From assembly GCA_035515235.1 (NCBI GenBank), contig DATJBS010000012.1, positions 124,001-188,000 of the forward strand: DNA of 64,000 nucleotides, in the 5' to 3' direction. Source of the stretch: JAMLHH01 sp035515235. GTDB taxonomy: Bacteria; Bacteroidota; Bacteroidia; Chitinophagales; JADIYW01. The translations under genes were made by a program, and so were the position numbers. How positions within the stretch are numbered: the first letter of the stretch is position 1; each line of letters starts with the position of its first letter. Below, piece by piece: positions 8,709-17,437 of this stretch. The notes under the pieces were generated by a model, which had not been told where the DNA came from, did no database searches, and saw nothing but the letters and a program-made list of their open reading frames with translations.

Positions 8709-8741
8709 AAAAAAAAAGCTCTGATTTTTCAATCAGAGCTT
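8709..8741 (-). terminator. rho-independent terminator of the pnt operon
   Basis: The arms AAGCTCTGATT (8716-8726) and AATCAGAGCTT (8731-8741) pair perfectly over 11 bases with a 4-base loop. Read on the minus strand the hairpin is followed by a run of T (A-run at 8709-8717). It lies 23 bases beyond the pntB stop. Confidence 0.9.
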
Positions 8742-8764
8742 CAAATTATATTATTATTTATAGT

Positions 8765-10156
8765 TTATAAATCTTTCAATTCACCCACTACTTTTGTAAT
8801 TGTTTGTTTAGCGTCACCGAACAACATCAAGCAATTTGGATATCCAAACAGTTCGTTCTCGATTCCTGCATAACCTTTACCCATACTTCTCTTACTTACA
8901 ATCACCGTTCTAGCTTTGTCAGCATTCAATACTGGCATACCAAAAATTGGACTGTTAGGGTTAGTTTTTGCTGCTGGATTCACTACGTCATTTGCACCTA
9001 CGATAAATACTAAATCTGTATTTGCAAAATCATCATTGATATCATCCATCTCGACTAATTTGTCATAAGGAATATTCGCTTCAGCTAAAAGTACGTTCAT
9101 GTGGCCAGGCATACGTCCAGCAACAGGATGTATAGCAAATCTGAAATCGATATTTCTCTTTTCACATTGCTCGTATAATTCTTTGATAATGTGCTGAGCT
9201 TGAGCTACTGCCATACCGTAACCTGGAATTACAATCACTGAAGAAGCTGAATCAAACAACATCGCTGTTTCTTCAACACCGATTTCTTTCACTACAATTT
9301 CAGAACCATCACCATCGTCTCCACCTTTTGAACTTGTTTGACCGAATCCACCAAGAAGGACACTGACTAATGAACGATTCATCGCTTTACACATGATATT
9401 CGTCAAGATGATACCTGACGCACCTACTAAAGCACCTGCAACTATCAATACATTGTTATTCAATACAAATCCTGTAGCACAAGCTGCCATACCAGAATAA
9501 GAGTTCAATAATGAAATGACCACCGGCATATCTGCTCCACCAATCGGAATAACTGTTAGAATACCTAATAAGAAAGATAATCCTACAAGTATTAAGATAA
9601 AGATGAAGTCAGCTTGGTGTGAAATTGCCCATATGGAAGCTACAACTGATGCTATAAATAAAATCAAGTTGATAGGATGTTGACCAGGGAAAGTGATAGA
9701 ATTTCCTTTGATTTTACCAGAGAGTTTGCCCCAAGCTACTAATGAGCCGGTGAAAGTTACTCCTCCAATAAATATACTTAGGATGATACTGATTCCAGTA
9801 ATTGAATCTACAGTTTTTACTATCTCTTGGGTATTGAGCCAATAATCAGAAGTAGAAACAGCAACAGATGCTAATCCTCCAAAGCCATTGAACAACGCTA
9901 CCATTTCAGGCATTTGAGTCATTTCTACTTTGACAGCAATATATATTCCTATGGCAGAACCTATAACAATACAAATTAGGATTTCAGGGATTGTTAATAA
10001 TTGAACTTGGATGAGCGTGGCTACAATAGCTATCATCATACCCGCAGCAGATAACATATTTCCCGATCTTGCTTCTGAGGTTTTACCCAACCTCTTAATT
10101 CCCATTATAAAGAGAATGGAAGCAATCAAATATGATAATTGAATTATAATATTCAT
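8765..10156 (-). CDS. pntB: NAD(P) transhydrogenase subunit beta
   Basis: 463 residues: about eight or nine transmembrane helices, then the NADP(H)-binding domain III. Domain III shows VIVIPGYGMAVAQAQH (near residue 310), the GRMPGHMNVLLAEA loop, GANDVVNPAA and a GKGYAGIENELF end. With PntAa and PntAb it forms the proton-translocating transhydrogenase, which uses the proton gradient to make NADPH from NADH. It is the last gene of a three-gene operon, 1 base after pntAb, and is followed by a strong terminator. Confidence 0.96.
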   Translation of the reverse strand: MNIIIQLSYLIASILFIMGIKRLGKTSEARSGNMLSAAGMMIAIVATLIQVQLLTIPEILICIVIGSAIGIYIAVKVEMTQMPEMVALFNGFGGLASVAVSTSDYWLNTQEIVKTVDSITGISIILSIFIGGVTFTGSLVAWGKLSGKIKGNSITFPGQHPINLILFIASVVASIWAISHQADFIFILILVGLSFLLGILTVIPIGGADMPVVISLLNSYSGMAACATGFVLNNNVLIVAGALVGASGIILTNIMCKAMNRSLVSVLLGGFGQTSSKGGDDGDGSEIVVKEIGVEETAMLFDSASSVIVIPGYGMAVAQAQHIIKELYEQCEKRNIDFRFAIHPVAGRMPGHMNVLLAEANIPYDKLVEMDDINDDFANTDLVFIVGANDVVNPAAKTNPNSPIFGMPVLNADKARTVIVSKRSMGKGYAGIENELFGYPNCLMLFGDAKQTITKVVGELKDL

Positions 10157-10157
10157 C

Positions 10158-10448
10158 TTATTTTTTCTTTTTAAACATTTTTAACATCCTGTCGGTAACA
10201 GCGTATCCGCCTACAACATTGATTGTTGCTAAAATAATTGCCAGCATTCCTAGCCATTTGCTAATATGTGTGTAACCCAACTCGTTACTAGCTAAAATAG
10301 CTCCAACTATGGTGATTCCAGATATTGCATTTGAACCAGACATTAAAGGAGTGTGAAGCGTAGGAGGAACCTTGTTGATCAACTCAACGCCTAAGAAACT
10401 CCCTAGTGCAAGTATGTATATTAAGATGATTAATGAATCTATACTCAT
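10158..10448 (-). CDS. pntAb: NAD(P) transhydrogenase subunit alpha, membrane part
   Basis: A 96-residue protein with three hydrophobic helices. It contains VPPTLHTPLMSGSNAISG, the hallmark of the transhydrogenase alpha-subunit membrane segment (domain II, N-terminal part). In E. coli this is fused to PntA; here it is a separate gene between pntAa and pntB, the split arrangement known from many bacteria. Gaps are 3 bases upstream and 1 base downstream. Confidence 0.93.
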   Translation of the reverse strand: MSIDSLIILIYILALGSFLGVELINKVPPTLHTPLMSGSNAISGITIVGAILASNELGYTHISKWLGMLAIILATINVVGGYAVTDRMLKMFKKKK

Positions 10449-10451
10449 GCC

Positions 10452-11576
10452 TTATTTATTTAAAATTGATTTAGTAAACTCATGTACTAAAGCACCTTGA
10501 TGTGTAATCAATGAACCTTTAGTAATATCTTCCTCCATTTCCCATTTGAATTGATCTTTATCAGCTAAGTGCATCAATAATGTGCTAATGTTTACTGCAT
10601 ATAATTGACTAGCATTCACTGGAAGTAAAGCTGGAAGATTAGATTCTCCTATAATGGTTACTTTATGTTTAATGACGGTTTGGTCTTTTTCAGAAATTTC
10701 GCAATTACCACCTGATTCTGTTGCCATGTCTACGATAACTGAACCTGCTTTCATGGATTTGACCATATCTTCAGTGACTAAAACAGGAGCTTTTTTACCA
10801 ATCACTAATGCTGTAGTGATCACTAAATCTGCATCTTTAATTTTAGAAATAATCAGTTCTTTTTGTTTTTGTAAAAACTCAGCAGAAACTTCTTTTGCAT
10901 ATCCACCTTCTACCTTTACAGCTTCTACACCTTCTACTGTTAAGAATCTTCCACCTAAAGACTCTACTTGTTCTTTAGTTTCAGGTCTTACATCAGATAC
11001 TTCTACTACCGCACCTAATCTTTTAGCAGTTGCTACAGCTTGTAAGCCTGCTACTCCTGCACCAAAAATTAAAACTTTAGTAGGAGTAATTGTACCTGCA
11101 GCAGTCATCATTAATGGGAAAATTTTTCCTAATGCATTAGCACCTAAGATGACGGTTTTGTATCCAGCTAAGTTAGCTTGAGAACTCAAAGCATCCATTT
11201 TCTGTGCTCTAGAAATTCTAGGAACAGCATCCATGGAGAAAGAAGAAATATTTTTCTTGTTTAAAGCTTCTACAACGCTAGGAATAGTATATGCATAAAG
11301 AAATGAAATCGTAACAATACCATCTCTCAATCCAATAACTTCCTCTTCGGTAAATGAATTTACTTTTAGAACTACGTCGCAAGATGAAATTTCAGCTTTA
11401 TTGTTGATGATTGCACCTGCAGCTTTATAATCCTCATCTGAATAAGAAGAAAGCTCCCCAGCAGAGTTTTCTACAGCTACTTCAAATCCTTTTTTTAGTA
11501 ACTGCTTAACGATGTCTGGAGTTAATGCCACACGTGTTTCAAAGGGCTTCGTTTCTTTTAAAACTCCGATTTTCAT
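10452..11576 (-). CDS. pntAa: NAD(P) transhydrogenase subunit alpha, soluble part
   Basis: 374 residues related to alanine dehydrogenase and forming domain I, which binds NAD(H) on the cytoplasmic face. Visible are the N-terminal MKIGVLKETKPFETRVALTPD, the Rossmann glycine motif FGAGVAGLQAVATAKRLGA, RPETKEQVESLGG and the C-terminal SNLPALLPVNASQLY. It lacks the membrane helices of E. coli PntA, which are supplied by pntAb directly downstream. The 243 bases upstream (11577-11819) are very AT-rich and show no other feature. Confidence 0.95.
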   Translation of the reverse strand: MKIGVLKETKPFETRVALTPDIVKQLLKKGFEVAVENSAGELSSYSDEDYKAAGAIINNKAEISSCDVVLKVNSFTEEEVIGLRDGIVTISFLYAYTIPSVVEALNKKNISSFSMDAVPRISRAQKMDALSSQANLAGYKTVILGANALGKIFPLMMTAAGTITPTKVLIFGAGVAGLQAVATAKRLGAVVEVSDVRPETKEQVESLGGRFLTVEGVEAVKVEGGYAKEVSAEFLQKQKELIISKIKDADLVITTALVIGKKAPVLVTEDMVKSMKAGSVIVDMATESGGNCEISEKDQTVIKHKVTIIGESNLPALLPVNASQLYAVNISTLLMHLADKDQFKWEMEEDITKGSLITHQGALVHEFTKSILNK

Positions 11577-11819
11577 ATGAGTGTAATTTTATTCCTAATT
11601 GAAAATAAGCGCTAAAATATGTCTAATATTTAAAAAATTACGGCTTAATTTAAATTTTATTTAAAAAATGTGCAAATCATTAGCAAAGTGTTCAAAACTA
11701 TTCTTTTTATAATATTAAATTAACTTTAAAGGTCTTTTAGGGCTAATAATATTGTTTTTTGATTGATATCCTTCAAAAAAAGAATGGTTCATCTCTGTAT
11801 AAAAAATAAATGTTCAGAA

Positions 11820-12950
11820 TTATTTACAAAGTTGTTGGAAAGCATGAAGCACTTCGTCAGCTTGTGACTTAGAAATGTTTAAAGTAGGTAAAAGTCTAAT
11901 CGTATTTGGATTGGAAGAATTACCAGTTAAAATTTTATACTCCGTCAACATTTGATTTCTTAAATCTTTAATAGGGTAGGACATTTCAATACCTATCATT
12001 AATCCTTTTCCACGGACTTCTACTACACCGGGAAGAGATTTGATTTCTTCCATTAAATAGTTTCCGGTATCTAATGCATTTTGCAATAAATTCTCTTTTT
12101 CAATCACATCTACCACTGCAATAGAAGCTGCACATGCTAAAGGGGCGCCACCAAAAGTTGTACCTAACATTCCAAACCAAGCTTCAATTTTTGGAGAAAT
12201 CAATACGCCTCCAACAGGGAAACCATTGCCCATACCTTTTGCTATAGTTATAATATCAGGTTGAACATTCGACCATTGGTGTGCAAAGAATTTACCAGAA
12301 CGTCCATAGCCACATTGTACTTCATCAGCTATAAATAGTGCTCCTGTTTCAGAACATTTTTCACTGATTAAATGTAGAAACTCAGTACTAGGTTCATAAA
12401 TTCCATTTACTCCTTGTATAGGTTCGATGATGACACATGCAATCTCATTTTCCTCAAATGCTTTAGTCAAAGCTTCTGCATCATTAAAAGAAAGAAATAT
12501 GACATGGTCGTCGGGATTGACTAATGGTTTGATTTTTTTATTATCAGTAGGAGCGACCGAAGCTGCAGTACGACCGTGAAATGCTCCTTTGAAAGCAATA
12601 ATTTTTTTTCTGCCATTATGAAAAGATGCGATTTTAATAGCGTTTTCATTAGCTTCTGCTCCAGAGTTCACTAAGAAAAGATGATAATCTTCGTAGCCAG
12701 AAATTTTACCTAGTTTTTCTGCAAAGATATTCTGAATAGGTAATTTGACTGAATTAGAAAAAAAGGAGATGCCTTCTTTTAATTGAAACTCTATGTTCTT
12801 CACCCATTCTGGATGATTATGACCAATAGAAATTACAGCATGGCCACCATAAAAATCTAAATATTTTTCTCCTTGGTCTGTCCATACATAAGCACCTTCA
12901 GCTTTTGTCAATGTCAAGTCAAATAAAGGATATACTTCAAAAAGTTTCAT
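11820..12950 (-). CDS. argD: acetylornithine (or succinylornithine) aminotransferase
   Basis: A 376-residue class III PLP aminotransferase acting in arginine synthesis on N-acyl-glutamate semialdehyde and glutamate. Signatures are FYGGHAVISIGH, VNSGAEANENAIK, FHGRTAASV, IEPIQGVNGIY, FIADEVQCGYGRSG and the PLP lysine in TIAKGMGNGFPVGG. It lies downstream of argC on the same strand but is separated by 332 bases of repeat-like DNA, so transcription may be interrupted. Several Bacteroidota use succinylated rather than acetylated intermediates; the sequence alone does not tell which applies here. Confidence 0.93.
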   Translation of the reverse strand: MKLFEVYPLFDLTLTKAEGAYVWTDQGEKYLDFYGGHAVISIGHNHPEWVKNIEFQLKEGISFFSNSVKLPIQNIFAEKLGKISGYEDYHLFLVNSGAEANENAIKIASFHNGRKKIIAFKGAFHGRTAASVAPTDNKKIKPLVNPDDHVIFLSFNDAEALTKAFEENEIACVIIEPIQGVNGIYEPSTEFLHLISEKCSETGALFIADEVQCGYGRSGKFFAHQWSNVQPDIITIAKGMGNGFPVGGVLISPKIEAWFGMLGTTFGGAPLACAASIAVVDVIEKENLLQNALDTGNYLMEEIKSLPGVVEVRGKGLMIGIEMSYPIKDLRNQMLTEYKILTGNSSNPNTIRLLPTLNISKSQADEVLHAFQQLCK

Positions 12951-13282
12951 GGGTATATTTTAGAGTCAAGAATCAAGAAACATGAGTCAAGAATTAGTAT
13001 TCGAGAATCAAGAGCCAAGAATCATGATGTTTGATGAATGTTTTGTCTTTTTTAAAATTTGAGTTATTGTCTATTGTTGTAAAGTTAAGAACTTTTACCA
13101 TCCTGAAAGGAACGTTAGTGGATTGAAGGATTTCTAAATTCAATGCTTTTTATTTTTCTAAAACTTAATATCTGAGATTCTTCACTTCGACTTTGCTCAT
13201 TGACCACATTCGTCAGAATGACATTCTCCTCTAAACATTGTCTCAAGTCTTTATTCTTTAAATCTCTTGTCTTTATGTCTTC
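12951..13282. repeat. dispersed-repeat remnants between argC and argD
   Basis: This gap has no gene. It starts with irregular copies of GAGTCAAGAATCAAGAA (12960-13025). It continues with two segments of familiar intergenic-repeat type: CATCCTGAAAGGAACG with GATTGAAGGATTTC (13099-13135), and GAGATTCTTCACTTCGAC with TTCGTCAGAATGACATTC (13172-13229). The latter pair matches, in inverted orientation, the TCATTC-TGACG / GAGATTCTTC repeats scattered through many bacterial genomes. They probably arose by repeat insertion into an older argC-argD operon. Confidence 0.5.
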
Positions 13283-14251
13283 CTAAAATACACTCGCTTT
13301 TAATTTTAATCCAGCGCTTTCTTCCCAACCCATCATCAAATTCATATTTTGAACAGCTTGACCTGAAGCGCCTTTCAATAAATTATCTATGATGGAAATA
13401 ATAGCAATTTGTCCGTTTTTTACAAATGGGTAAACAATACACTTATTGGTATTGACTACTTGTTTTAAATCAGGATTGCTATCTGTCACATGAGTAAAAG
13501 GATGTGTAGCGTAGAAGTTTTTATACAGTTCGACTGCTTCTTCTTGTGTGCCATCAAATGGAGTATAAATCGTTGCTAATATTCCTCTAGTGAAATCTCC
13601 TCTGTAAGGTATAAAGTGAATATTTTGGTCAAAATCTTTTTGTAATGAAATTAAAGTTTCATTGATTTCTCCAAGATGTTGGTGGTCAAACATTTTATAC
13701 GCAGAGAAATTACTGCTTCTCCAAGTGAAATGAGTCGTTTCTGATAATTTAACTCCAGCACCTGTAGATCCAGTTGCTGCACTAATATGAATATCTGATT
13801 TTAAAAGTCCAGCTTTTGCAAGTGGTAATAATCCCAATTGAATAGCTGAGGCGAAGCATCCTGCATTAGCAATTTTTTTAGCTTGCTTAATTTCTTCTCT
13901 TTTAAATTCAGGTAAACCGTAGACAAAATCTTCTGCATCATTGTGCAATCTGTAGTCATTACTTAAATCTATAATGATTGTTTCTGGTGAAAATTCATTG
14001 TCTGCTAAAAAGGTTTTTGATTGTCCATGAGGTAATCCCAAAAATATAATGTCTACATCTTTTCGGATTTCATTTGTGAAAATCAAATCAGTGTCTCCAA
14101 TCAAATCTTTATGAACTGAAGTAATAGCTTTGCCCGCTTGAGAGCGACTGAATGCAAATACTAATTCAATATGTGGATGCAAAAGTAGCAATCGCACCAA
14201 TTCACCGCCAGTATATCCAGCTGCTCCAACTATGCCTGCTCTTTTTTTCAT
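13283..14251 (-). CDS. argC: N-acetyl-gamma-glutamyl-phosphate reductase
   Basis: 322 residues. The Rossmann start AGIVGAAGYTGGELVRLLLLHP binds NADPH, the catalytic cysteine lies in ANAGCFASAIQLGLLPL, and the substrate-binding FIPYRGDFTRGILATIYT follows. It reduces N-acyl-glutamyl phosphate to the semialdehyde, the step before ArgD. It lies 124 bases downstream of argG on the same strand. The product is equivalent in acetyl and succinyl versions of the pathway. Confidence 0.95.
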   Translation of the reverse strand: MKKRAGIVGAAGYTGGELVRLLLLHPHIELVFAFSRSQAGKAITSVHKDLIGDTDLIFTNEIRKDVDIIFLGLPHGQSKTFLADNEFSPETIIIDLSNDYRLHNDAEDFVYGLPEFKREEIKQAKKIANAGCFASAIQLGLLPLAKAGLLKSDIHISAATGSTGAGVKLSETTHFTWRSSNFSAYKMFDHQHLGEINETLISLQKDFDQNIHFIPYRGDFTRGILATIYTPFDGTQEEAVELYKNFYATHPFTHVTDSNPDLKQVVNTNKCIVYPFVKNGQIAIISIIDNLLKGASGQAVQNMNLMMGWEESAGLKLKASVF

Positions 14252-14375
14252 TTTTGTTTTCTGTTTATATTCTAAATTCTCTACACTTTGAGATAATTCT
14301 ACAAGCTCATCACAAGTCCTCAGTGTCTGAATTTTGATAGTTCAGTGATCAAAACTCATCTATCATCACTCATCA

Positions 14376-15581
14376 CTATTTTTCAACACTCTCTTTAACT
14401 CTCGTGTGAATCATAATTTGATTAGAGAAAATTTTTGCAAATCCTTTAACATCATCACCCGACCAAGCATTGTTCATCTCGCCATAAGAGCCAAATTTAC
14501 TTTGCATTAAATCGTAAGGAGAATTAATTCCTACTGTTGTGAAGTGATACGGTTGAAGTCTTATTATCACGTCGCCAGTTACATGAGCTTGCGTAGATTC
14601 GAAAAATGCTTCCATATCTCTCATCGCAGGTTCATAGAAAAGTCCTTCATGTAAGAAATTTCCATAAGGATTAGCTAGCATATCTTTCCAAGTTAATTGT
14701 TGTTTGGTCAAAGTATGTTTTTCTAATAAATGGTGCGCTTTGATAATAATCATTGGAGCTGCAGCCTCAAATCCTACACGACCTTTGATACCTATAATAG
14801 TATCTCCTACGTGTATATCTCTGCCGATTGCATAAGGAGAAGCGATTAGATTTAACTCTTGAATCAATTCTACTGGATGATTATATTTTTTACCATTCAA
14901 TGCAACAGGTTCTCCTTTTTCAAAAGAAATGGTAATATCTTCTGTACCGTTTTTTGTCAATTGAGTAGGATATGCAGATTCTGGTAAAGTTTGATCAGAA
15001 GTCAATGTTTCTTTTCCACCTACTGATGTTCCCCAAATTCCTTGATTGATAGAATACATAGCTTTCGCTGCATCGATTTCTACACCTTTGGTTTTTAAGT
15101 ATTCAATTTCAGCTTCACGGCTTAATTTAAGATCTCTAATAGGAGTAATGATTTCTGCATCTGGAAGTACAATATTGAAAATCATATCAAAACGTACTTG
15201 ATCATTTCCTGCACCTGTACTACCGTGAGCAATATATTTCGCACCGATAGATTTAGCATATTCTGCAACAGCGATAGCTTGAAAAACTCTTTCTGCACTT
15301 ACTGAAAGAGGATAGGTATTGTTTTTTAATACGTTTCCAAATATCAAATACTTCAAACATTTCTCATAATAAGCTTCAGTGACATCTTCAGCGATATATT
15401 CTTTGACACCAAGATAAAGTGCTCTTGTTTCTATATCTGTGATTTGTTCTTTAGTAAAACCACCAGTATTTACAGTAATAGCATATACATCTAATCCTTT
15501 TTCTTCTGTAAGATATTTTACACAAAATGAAGTATCTAATCCTCCACTGTATGCTAAGACTACTTTTTTATTATCAGACAT
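14376..15581 (-). CDS. argG: argininosuccinate synthase
   Basis: 401 residues. The ATP-pyrophosphatase signature VLAYSGGLDTSFCVKYL is at the N-terminus, with HGSTGAGNDQVRFD and SVSAERVFQ further on. It condenses citrulline and aspartate to argininosuccinate. Its ATG overlaps the last 8 bases of the preceding acetyltransferase gene, so the two are translationally coupled. It starts the GNAT-argG-argC-argD run; argB, argF, argE and argH are not in the window. Confidence 0.95.
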   Translation of the reverse strand: MSDNKKVVLAYSGGLDTSFCVKYLTEEKGLDVYAITVNTGGFTKEQITDIETRALYLGVKEYIAEDVTEAYYEKCLKYLIFGNVLKNNTYPLSVSAERVFQAIAVAEYAKSIGAKYIAHGSTGAGNDQVRFDMIFNIVLPDAEIITPIRDLKLSREAEIEYLKTKGVEIDAAKAMYSINQGIWGTSVGGKETLTSDQTLPESAYPTQLTKNGTEDITISFEKGEPVALNGKKYNHPVELIQELNLIASPYAIGRDIHVGDTIIGIKGRVGFEAAAPMIIIKAHHLLEKHTLTKQQLTWKDMLANPYGNFLHEGLFYEPAMRDMEAFFESTQAHVTGDVIIRLQPYHFTTVGINSPYDLMQSKFGSYGEMNNAWSGDDVKGFAKIFSNQIMIHTRVKESVEK

Positions 15582-16281
15582 TGACTTTAACTTTTGTTTT
15601 TTTCAATTTATTGGTAGCTCCTTTAGAGCCTTTATTTGTTTTGCTTTTTGTTTTAGGTTCAGAAAGCTTGCTAGGAACTTTTTTGTTGACGCTTTGTTTT
15701 TTCAACGATTCCATAAATTGCTTTTTCTTATCAGCTTTAGGATCGTAAAGCATTCCAGTACACAAGCAGTTTTTACGTTCTGTACGCATTAATATGTCGT
15801 AATTGACACAGCTTTGACAGCCGTCCCAAAATGCAGAGTCTTGAGTTAATTCAGAAAAGGTAACAGGTTTATAGCCTAGTTCTGAATTGATTTTCATGAC
15901 AGCAAGACTTGTTGTGATTCCAAACATTTTAGCATCTGGATATTTTTTTCGAGTTAACTCAAATGCTTTCAGCTTAATTTTTTTAGCTAAGCCAGCATTT
16001 CTAAATTTCTCAGAAACAATCAATCCTGAATTGGCGACGTAGTTTTTGCCTTCCCAAACTTCAATATAACAGAAGCCTGCTAATTCTCCTTCATTAGAGA
16101 CAGCAATAATAGCTTTGCCTTCCAGCATTTTTTGTGTGATGTATTCAGGTTTTCTTTTTGCGATTCCTGTGCCTCTCTTTTTAGCAGAGTCCTCCATTAA
16201 TCCGCAGATGTCCTCAGCAAATAAGATATGTGCTGCAGTTGCTACTTGAACCGTAAATGTGTTATCAGATTTAATTTTCAC
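15574..16281 (-). CDS. GNAT acetyltransferase of the arginine cluster (probable N-acetylglutamate synthase role)
   Basis: 235 residues. A GNAT fold spans about residues 10-160 with the acetyl-CoA loop VSEKFRNAGLAKKIKLKA. A Cys-rich segment follows (FWDGCQSCVNYD ... NCLCTGMLYDP), then a low-complexity basic tail of about 50 residues rich in K, S and T. It is first in the cluster and overlaps argG by 8 bases. Since it is the first gene before argG, the likely role is N-acylation of glutamate, as inferred for similar Bacteroidota genes; that is inference from context. The four cysteines suggest a zinc or redox-sensitive site. The basic tail is unusual for the family. Confidence 0.75.
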   Translation of the reverse strand: MKIKSDNTFTVQVATAAHILFAEDICGLMEDSAKKRGTGIAKRKPEYITQKMLEGKAIIAVSNEGELAGFCYIEVWEGKNYVANSGLIVSEKFRNAGLAKKIKLKAFELTRKKYPDAKMFGITTSLAVMKINSELGYKPVTFSELTQDSAFWDGCQSCVNYDILMRTERKNCLCTGMLYDPKADKKKQFMESLKKQSVNKKVPSKLSEPKTKSKTNKGSKGATNKLKKTKVKVNV

Positions 16282-16346
16282 TATAGTTAAATATAATTCT
16301 CTTGATTGAAGTTGGGTTTGTAACCATTGAAAAGATATAAAAAACG

Positions 16347-16432
16347 AGGCTATAGAAAAGCCCTTGAGGAAAAAATGAGCCGGCCTTAGGGCCTACATTC
16401 AAAATGAAGCCCCCGTTCGATCGGGTAGGTTG
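16347..16432. other. GC-rich structured element upstream of the arg cluster
   Basis: The gap 16282-16617 contains a block much richer in G+C than its surroundings. It holds GGCC-TTAG-GGCC (16382-16393) and CCCG-TTCGAT-CGGG (16412-16425), each able to form a short hairpin, and GAGGCTATAGAAAAGCCCTT (16347-16366). On the minus strand it lies in the 5' region of the GNAT-argG transcript, which would allow a leader or operator role. A dispersed repeat is equally possible. The rest of the gap is AT-rich, apart from the lgt promoter at 16556-16587. Confidence 0.4.
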
Positions 16433-16555
16433 AAGATAACTGATTCATTGTGGCATAAAGCTAATTAAAAGTTTTCATTGCAAAGTTAAATATATATCAA
16501 CTTTTACGGGACAAGATGGTCTATTTTAATGCCAATCCTATTATTCGTTAATGGT

Positions 16556-16587
16556 TTTGAAAAACTATTTCTAAATTCATACTTTCA
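16556..16587 (+). promoter_or_regulatory. probable promoter of lgt
   Basis: TTTG (16556-16559), a 20-base spacer and TACTTTCA (16580-16587) fit the Bacteroidota TTTG / TAnnTTTG promoter with a two-base deviation in the -7 box. It would give a leader of about 25 bases before the lgt ATG. Confidence 0.45.
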
Positions 16588-16617
16588 AACCATCAATTTC
16601 AATCTTAACCATAGTTC

Positions 16618-17436
16618 ATGAGTTTATTTGCCTCCGTAATATATTGGAACACCCCTCCAGAAATAGTTCAAGGATTATTAGGATTTATTACCATTAGATG
16701 GTATAGTTTGTTATTTGGACTTTCGTTTTTTCTAGGGTACTATATATTTGTATATATCGCTAAAAAAGAAAACAAGAAGATTGAAGAGCTAGATGATTTA
16801 GTGATGTACATGTTTTTTGCTACTATCATCGGTGCTAGATTAGGGCATTGTTTATTCTATGATTTCCATTATTATTTTATTGAGAATCCACTAGCGATTT
16901 TTAAGATTTGGGAAGGAGGTTTGGCGAGTCATGGTGCTATTTTTACTATTGTACCTGCATTATATTTCTTCTCTAAAAAACATCCAGGATTCAGCTATCT
17001 ATGGTTATTGGATAGAATTACTTGGGTGATAGCATTAGCTGCTACTTTTATCCGATTAGGGAATTTCTTTAATTCTGAAATCGTAGGAATTCCAACTGAT
17101 GGAACTTGGGGAATCGTATTTATGCAAAATGGAGAAGACTTTCCAAGAGTGCCGATTATGTTATTCGAATCAGCTTGCTACTTCTTAGTGTTTATTATAC
17201 TTTCCTACTTATATGTTTCCAAAGAAGGCAAAGTAAGACCAGGTTTGATGTCGGCTGTCTTCTTTATATTAATGTTGACCTTCAGATTTATCTGTGAATT
17301 TTGGAAATCTGATTTTGGAGAGAAAGTGATTTGGGATTTAAATAGTGGACAGTTGCTCAGTATTCCATTTATATTATTAGGATTCGGATTATTGTACTAT
17401 TCGTTTACTTCCACTTCGTCAAAATTGAAAGCATAA
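16618..17436 (+). CDS. lgt: prolipoprotein diacylglyceryl transferase
   Basis: 272 residues with about seven transmembrane helices. It transfers diacylglycerol from phosphatidylglycerol to the lipobox cysteine of prolipoproteins at the inner membrane. Signature elements are IRWYSLLFGLSFFLGYY near the start, IIGARLGHCLFYD, GGLASHGA with the essential His, and the RLGNFFNSEIVG loop. It is followed after 1 base by a secreted Cys-rich protein. A Lnb-like N-acyltransferase lies 2.8 kb away. Confidence 0.96.
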   Translation: MSLFASVIYWNTPPEIVQGLLGFITIRWYSLLFGLSFFLGYYIFVYIAKKENKKIEELDDLVMYMFFATIIGARLGHCLFYDFHYYFIENPLAIFKIWEGGLASHGAIFTIVPALYFFSKKHPGFSYLWLLDRITWVIALAATFIRLGNFFNSEIVGIPTDGTWGIVFMQNGEDFPRVPIMLFESACYFLVFIILSYLYVSKEGKVRPGLMSAVFFILMLTFRFICEFWKSDFGEKVIWDLNSGQLLSIPFILLGFGLLYYSFTSTSSKLKA

Positions 17437-17437
17437 A

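Noticed and set aside
10654..11181. Long plus-strand open frame opposite pntAa
   Set aside because: It is a codon-bias shadow of the well-supported transhydrogenase gene and shows no recognisable domain. The same applies to other long frames opposite argG, ahcY and the peroxiredoxin gene.
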